Shown in pieces: positions 6,129 to 8,499 of a DNA stretch of 8,499 bases. This DNA is from Pseudomonadota bacterium (GTDB taxonomy: Bacteria > Pseudomonadota > Alphaproteobacteria > Thalassobaculales > Thalassobaculaceae), in assembly GCA_027623845.1 (NCBI GenBank), contig JAQBUJ010000105.1, positions 1 through 8,499 on the forward strand, read 5' to 3'. Each line of letters begins with the position of its first letter. Within the stretch, counting starts at the first letter, position 1. A program made the position numbers and the translations under genes. Below the pieces are notes generated by a model, which was not told where the DNA came from, did no database searches, and was given only the letters and a program-made list of their open reading frames with translations.

Positions 6129-6358
6129 GACGTCCTCCCAGATTTGCCGCATCATCCCAAGGCTTGGCCCGCATTGCCAGTCGATGCGACCGAAGATCCG
6201 TGGAACCGGCGAATATCTCAGACTTGATCGGGGTTGAACTTCCCGAGCAACGCCCGGACAGCAAAAGATTTGAGCTTGCGTAAGCCTAAGCGCCAGCCAG
6301 CCTTGGCCGGGTGAAAACGATCAATGCACCACCGGCGATGAAAACCCCGGATCAGGCT
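6129..6358. other. 230-bp intergenic region with a spaced inverted repeat
   Basis: This is the longest gap in the window, between the amidohydrolase and EthD-like genes on the minus strand. It is the natural place for a promoter of the four downstream genes, but I see no convincing -35/-10 pair. TTCAAC...GATATT, read on the minus strand around 6240-6214 with 15-bp spacing, is the best and it is poor. TGATCGGGGTT (6225-6235) and AACCCCGGATCA (6343-6354) form an 11-bp inverted repeat with one bulged G across about 107 bp. The amidohydrolase frame beyond its TAA stays open for 46 codons to 6218, without a start codon and with an unlikely Arg/Lys/Trp-rich composition, so it is judged non-coding. 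Confidence 0.45.
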
Positions 6359-8047
6359 TTACGGGTTTTGGTGGACGATCCGCCCGCCGGTGATCGTCAC
6401 ATCGGCCTTGATCGACGGAATTTCCGCTTCATCGACGGTTAGCAGGTCTTTGTCGAAAATCGCGATATCCGCCAGTTTTCCCGTCTCGAGCGTGCCCTTC
6501 TCGGCTTCCTCCTGGCTAAGCCAAGCGCCTTCCCGACTGGCCGCTGCCAGCGCCTCGATGCGACTGATCCGCTGATCCGGGGCCAAGACCGTATCGCCGT
6601 CGCGTGGTCGCCGCGCCACCACATGCCAGATCGGGTCAAACAGTGTCGGCGGCACATTGTCGGTGGCCAGCGAGACATGGACCCCTGCATCGATCAGCGC
6701 GCGCATCGGCAACACCCGGGACGCCCCGGCTTCGCCAAGCGCTGTTCGGTGTTGCTCGCCTTCCTGGCAAATCCAGCGATTGCTATAGGCCTGCAGCACC
6801 ACGCCGAGATCGCGCAGACGGGCGATCTCATCGGCGTCGAAGATCCCGACATGCTCGATGATCCAGCGTTGTTCGGTGATCGCCGCGCGTTTGTTGACCT
6901 GCTCGTAAAGCGCCAGGATCTTCGGGTCGAAGGAGCCGACGCGAATGCCATTGCGGGCCGCCTCGACCATCATCTCGACCATGACGTCTTCCGGCAGGCA
7001 GCTATCGAAATTGAACCCGGCCCAACCGGTATAGGGGCCGCACAACGCGCGTAGTTGATTCTCCGGCGAGACATCCGACTCGGTATAGATCCCCGCCATC
7101 CGCAGATAGTCGTCACCCAGCCCCCTACCGGTAAGCCAGCGCCCCCAATCGACCAGGAGATCGCCCACGTCCGCCGCCGTCGTCGAGGGCCAAGCCGGGC
7201 TGAACATCAAACTGGCGCGCACATTCAGCGGCCCTTCGGCGCGTAGGTCCTGATAGGCGGCCAGCACTTCGCCGGCGATACCGTGGCCCTCGAAGACGCT
7301 GGTGGTGCCGGTGGAATTATAGACCTGCATCGAGCGTCTGAGGCCGGCAACCCGGTCCTCCAGAGTGAAACGCGGGATACCGGCCATCAAGGTCTTCTCG
7401 ACCAGGGGTTTGTATACGGACTCGTACAAACACCCGGTTGGATCACCGCTGGAGGGATCCTTCTCGATCTGGATATGCGGTGACGGCGCCATGGTATCGC
7501 GGGTGATCCCGGCGACCTGCAAGGCCTTGGTATTGGCGATCGAAACCAACGGCAGACTGTTGCGCCAATGGCCCCAGATGGCGCGGATATAAACCGGATG
7601 ATCGGGCGCCACGCGGTCAAGATCCCGGCGGTTGGGGAACCGGTTCTCGGCCAATACCGCCGGTACCCCCTCATAGAACGGCGGATCGCCGATCGGCATG
7701 GTGACGATCCACTCGCCAATGGGGGTGATACGAACCAACTCGGCGATCCGTTGGAGAACGTCATCGATCGACCGGCAACCAGCCAGCGACGGCAAGGCCT
7801 CCTTCAGGCCCTCGCGATCCATATGCGCATGACCATCGATCAGACCCGGCGAGACCAGCCGGCCGCGCGCGTCGATCCGCCGGGTCTCGGCGCCGGCCAG
7901 GGCGAGGATCTCGGCATCGCCGCCCACCGCCAACAGCCGGTCGCCCTTGACCGCAACGGCCCGGACCATCCGGTCAGCCGGATCCAAGGTCGCCACCTTG
8001 CCGCCATGAATGACCAAATCGGCCACCGCATTCCCGTCACCTGCCAT
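6359..8047 (-). CDS. YtcJ-like amidohydrolase (Amidohydro_3 type)
   Basis: A 562-residue cytosolic metal-dependent hydrolase of the amidohydrolase superfamily. The closest general type is the YtcJ/N-substituted formamide deformylase group, which hydrolyse C-N bonds in amides. The N- and C-terminal beta-sandwich parts (VIHGGKVATLDPADRMV, 12-28; GKLADIAIFDKDLLTVDE, 523-540) flank a TIM barrel. Metal-binding residues seen are H73 and H75 in GLIDGHAHMD, H399 in WIIEHVGIFD, and D463 in VSLATDNVPP. The family's HAxGD block, which normally carries another metal histidine, should fall near 368-376; the sequence there is IRVGSFDPK with no histidine. This may mark a divergent subgroup with a mononuclear site. 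The frame and flanks show no sign of damage. ATG 8047 has GGAGG at 8054-8058. The alpha/beta hydrolase gene ends only 25 bp upstream, so the two are probably one operon. The substrate is unknown. Confidence 0.88.
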   Translation of the reverse strand: MAGDGNAVADLVIHGGKVATLDPADRMVRAVAVKGDRLLAVGGDAEILALAGAETRRIDARGRLVSPGLIDGHAHMDREGLKEALPSLAGCRSIDDVLQRIAELVRITPIGEWIVTMPIGDPPFYEGVPAVLAENRFPNRRDLDRVAPDHPVYIRAIWGHWRNSLPLVSIANTKALQVAGITRDTMAPSPHIQIEKDPSSGDPTGCLYESVYKPLVEKTLMAGIPRFTLEDRVAGLRRSMQVYNSTGTTSVFEGHGIAGEVLAAYQDLRAEGPLNVRASLMFSPAWPSTTAADVGDLLVDWGRWLTGRGLGDDYLRMAGIYTESDVSPENQLRALCGPYTGWAGFNFDSCLPEDVMVEMMVEAARNGIRVGSFDPKILALYEQVNKRAAITEQRWIIEHVGIFDADEIARLRDLGVVLQAYSNRWICQEGEQHRTALGEAGASRVLPMRALIDAGVHVSLATDNVPPTLFDPIWHVVARRPRDGDTVLAPDQRISRIEALAAASREGAWLSQEEAEKGTLETGKLADIAIFDKDLLTVDEAEIPSIKADVTITGGRIVHQNP

Positions 8048-8072
8048 GTCCTGCCTCCATTGAGGGGCTTGT

Positions 8073-8499
8073 TCAGCCGAAGAATGCCCGTAGTTTATCC
8101 GCCACCACCGCTGACGCCATCACCGGGCCCATATGACCGAGACCGCCGAAGCAATAGCGCTCGGGGTTTGGCAAGCGCTGTTCGAGCCGGTCGAGTATCC
8201 GCCCGGCCAGCGCTGGCGAGCGGTCACCGCCAAGCAGCAGCACCGGCATTTTCAGGCGCAGCAAATCCTTTGTGATAAACTGGTCGCCATTCCCCGCCGC
8301 CAGCAATTCCGCCACCAGCCCGGCGCCATCCCGCATTATCGATTGCCGCGCCGGCGCCGGCATGTCCATCCAGGCAACTTCGCTCCAGGTCTCGATAAAG
8401 CCGGCGATCGCGCTTTCGAAACCATCCGTTCCAACCGCCTCGGATGCGCGTTGAACCCAAGCACGGCCCCATTCCCGCTGGCGGCTGTCGTCGCTGTCC
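8073..8499 (-). CDS. Alpha/beta hydrolase, C-terminal part (runs off the window)
   Basis: The frame is open from the window edge (8498) to a TGA at 8073, giving 141 visible residues; the start and nucleophile elbow lie beyond the edge. The visible part has the C-terminal half of the alpha/beta hydrolase fold. A helical cap segment rich in Trp (EWGRAWVQRASEAVG, FIETWSEVAWMD) comes first, then the strand MPVLLLGGDRSP with the likely acid D at visible residue 92, and GGLGHMGPVM with the catalytic His at visible residue 122, followed by the closing helix. Members hydrolyse esters, lactones, C-C or C-halogen bonds; the class cannot be fixed without the N-terminal half. It sits 25 bp upstream of the amidohydrolase gene, so two hydrolases are likely made together. 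An internal ATG at 8369 is in frame, but the codons upstream are clearly coding, so it is not the start. Confidence 0.82.
   Translation of the reverse strand, partial: DSDDSRQREWGRAWVQRASEAVGTDGFESAIAGFIETWSEVAWMDMPAPARQSIMRDGAGLVAELLAAGNGDQFITKDLLRLKMPVLLLGGDRSPALAGRILDRLEQRLPNPERYCFGGLGHMGPVMASAVVADKLRAFFG

Noticed and set aside
5391..6227. Plus-strand open frame of 278 codons antisense to the EthD-like gene
   Set aside because: It overlaps the start of the EamA gene and the whole EthD-like gene, lacks a recognisable domain and is rich in Arg, His and Pro. It is a shadow frame.
6218..6358. Possible read-through extension of the amidohydrolase by 46 codons
   Set aside because: The protein already ends where family members do (GGRIVHQNP), and the extension has a non-protein-like composition. 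A run of this length without stops is expected in GC-rich DNA.
7568..8275. Plus-strand open frame of 235 codons opposite the amidohydrolase start
   Set aside because: It spans the junction of two well-supported minus-strand genes and has no domain-like pattern.

Overview
The window (8.5 kb, GC-rich, roughly 60% by eye) looks like chromosomal DNA of an alphaproteobacterium. A Rhodospirillales-like lineage is my best guess. It rests on codon use, strong GGAGG-type ribosome binding sites, GTG starts and the mix of families; no ribosomal or taxonomic marker is present. Genes are tightly packed. I see no tRNA, rRNA, CRISPR array, phage gene or transposase.

Layout. The plus strand (1-3173) carries three genes. 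A class III PLP-dependent aminotransferase lies behind an extended -10 promoter. A 124-bp gap with two strong dyads follows. Then come a TauD/TfdA-type Fe(II)/2-oxoglutarate oxygenase and, 2 bp later, a small MAPEG-family membrane protein. The minus strand (8499 down to 3235) converges on these. In transcription order it carries an alpha/beta hydrolase (cut by the window edge), a YtcJ-like amidohydrolase, a 230-bp gap, a two-repeat EthD-like dimeric alpha-beta barrel protein, an EamA/DMT transporter, a 99-residue two-helix membrane protein of unknown function, and a PhyH-type Fe(II)/2-oxoglutarate oxygenase.

How they may work together (inference). The set is what one expects of an accessory catabolic or detoxification locus. 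It has two oxygenases from different branches of the 2-oxoglutarate superfamily, two hydrolases (amide/ester type), an aminotransferase for a primary amine, a small-molecule-binding barrel protein, a membrane MAPEG protein and a drug/metabolite transporter. One reading is hydrolysis of an amide or ester, oxidation or C-N/C-S/C-P cleavage by the oxygenases, and transamination of the released amine. No substrate can be assigned from sequence alone. The grouping may also be loose, since two convergent transcription units are involved.

Most worth checking: the amidohydrolase appears to lack the conserved HAxGD-type metal histidine of its family although its other ligands are intact; the aminotransferase-oxygenase gap holds two dyads, one of which includes the aminotransferase stop codon; an uncharacterised small membrane protein is embedded in the minus-strand operon; and a MAPEG protein appears translationally coupled to a TauD-type oxygenase.
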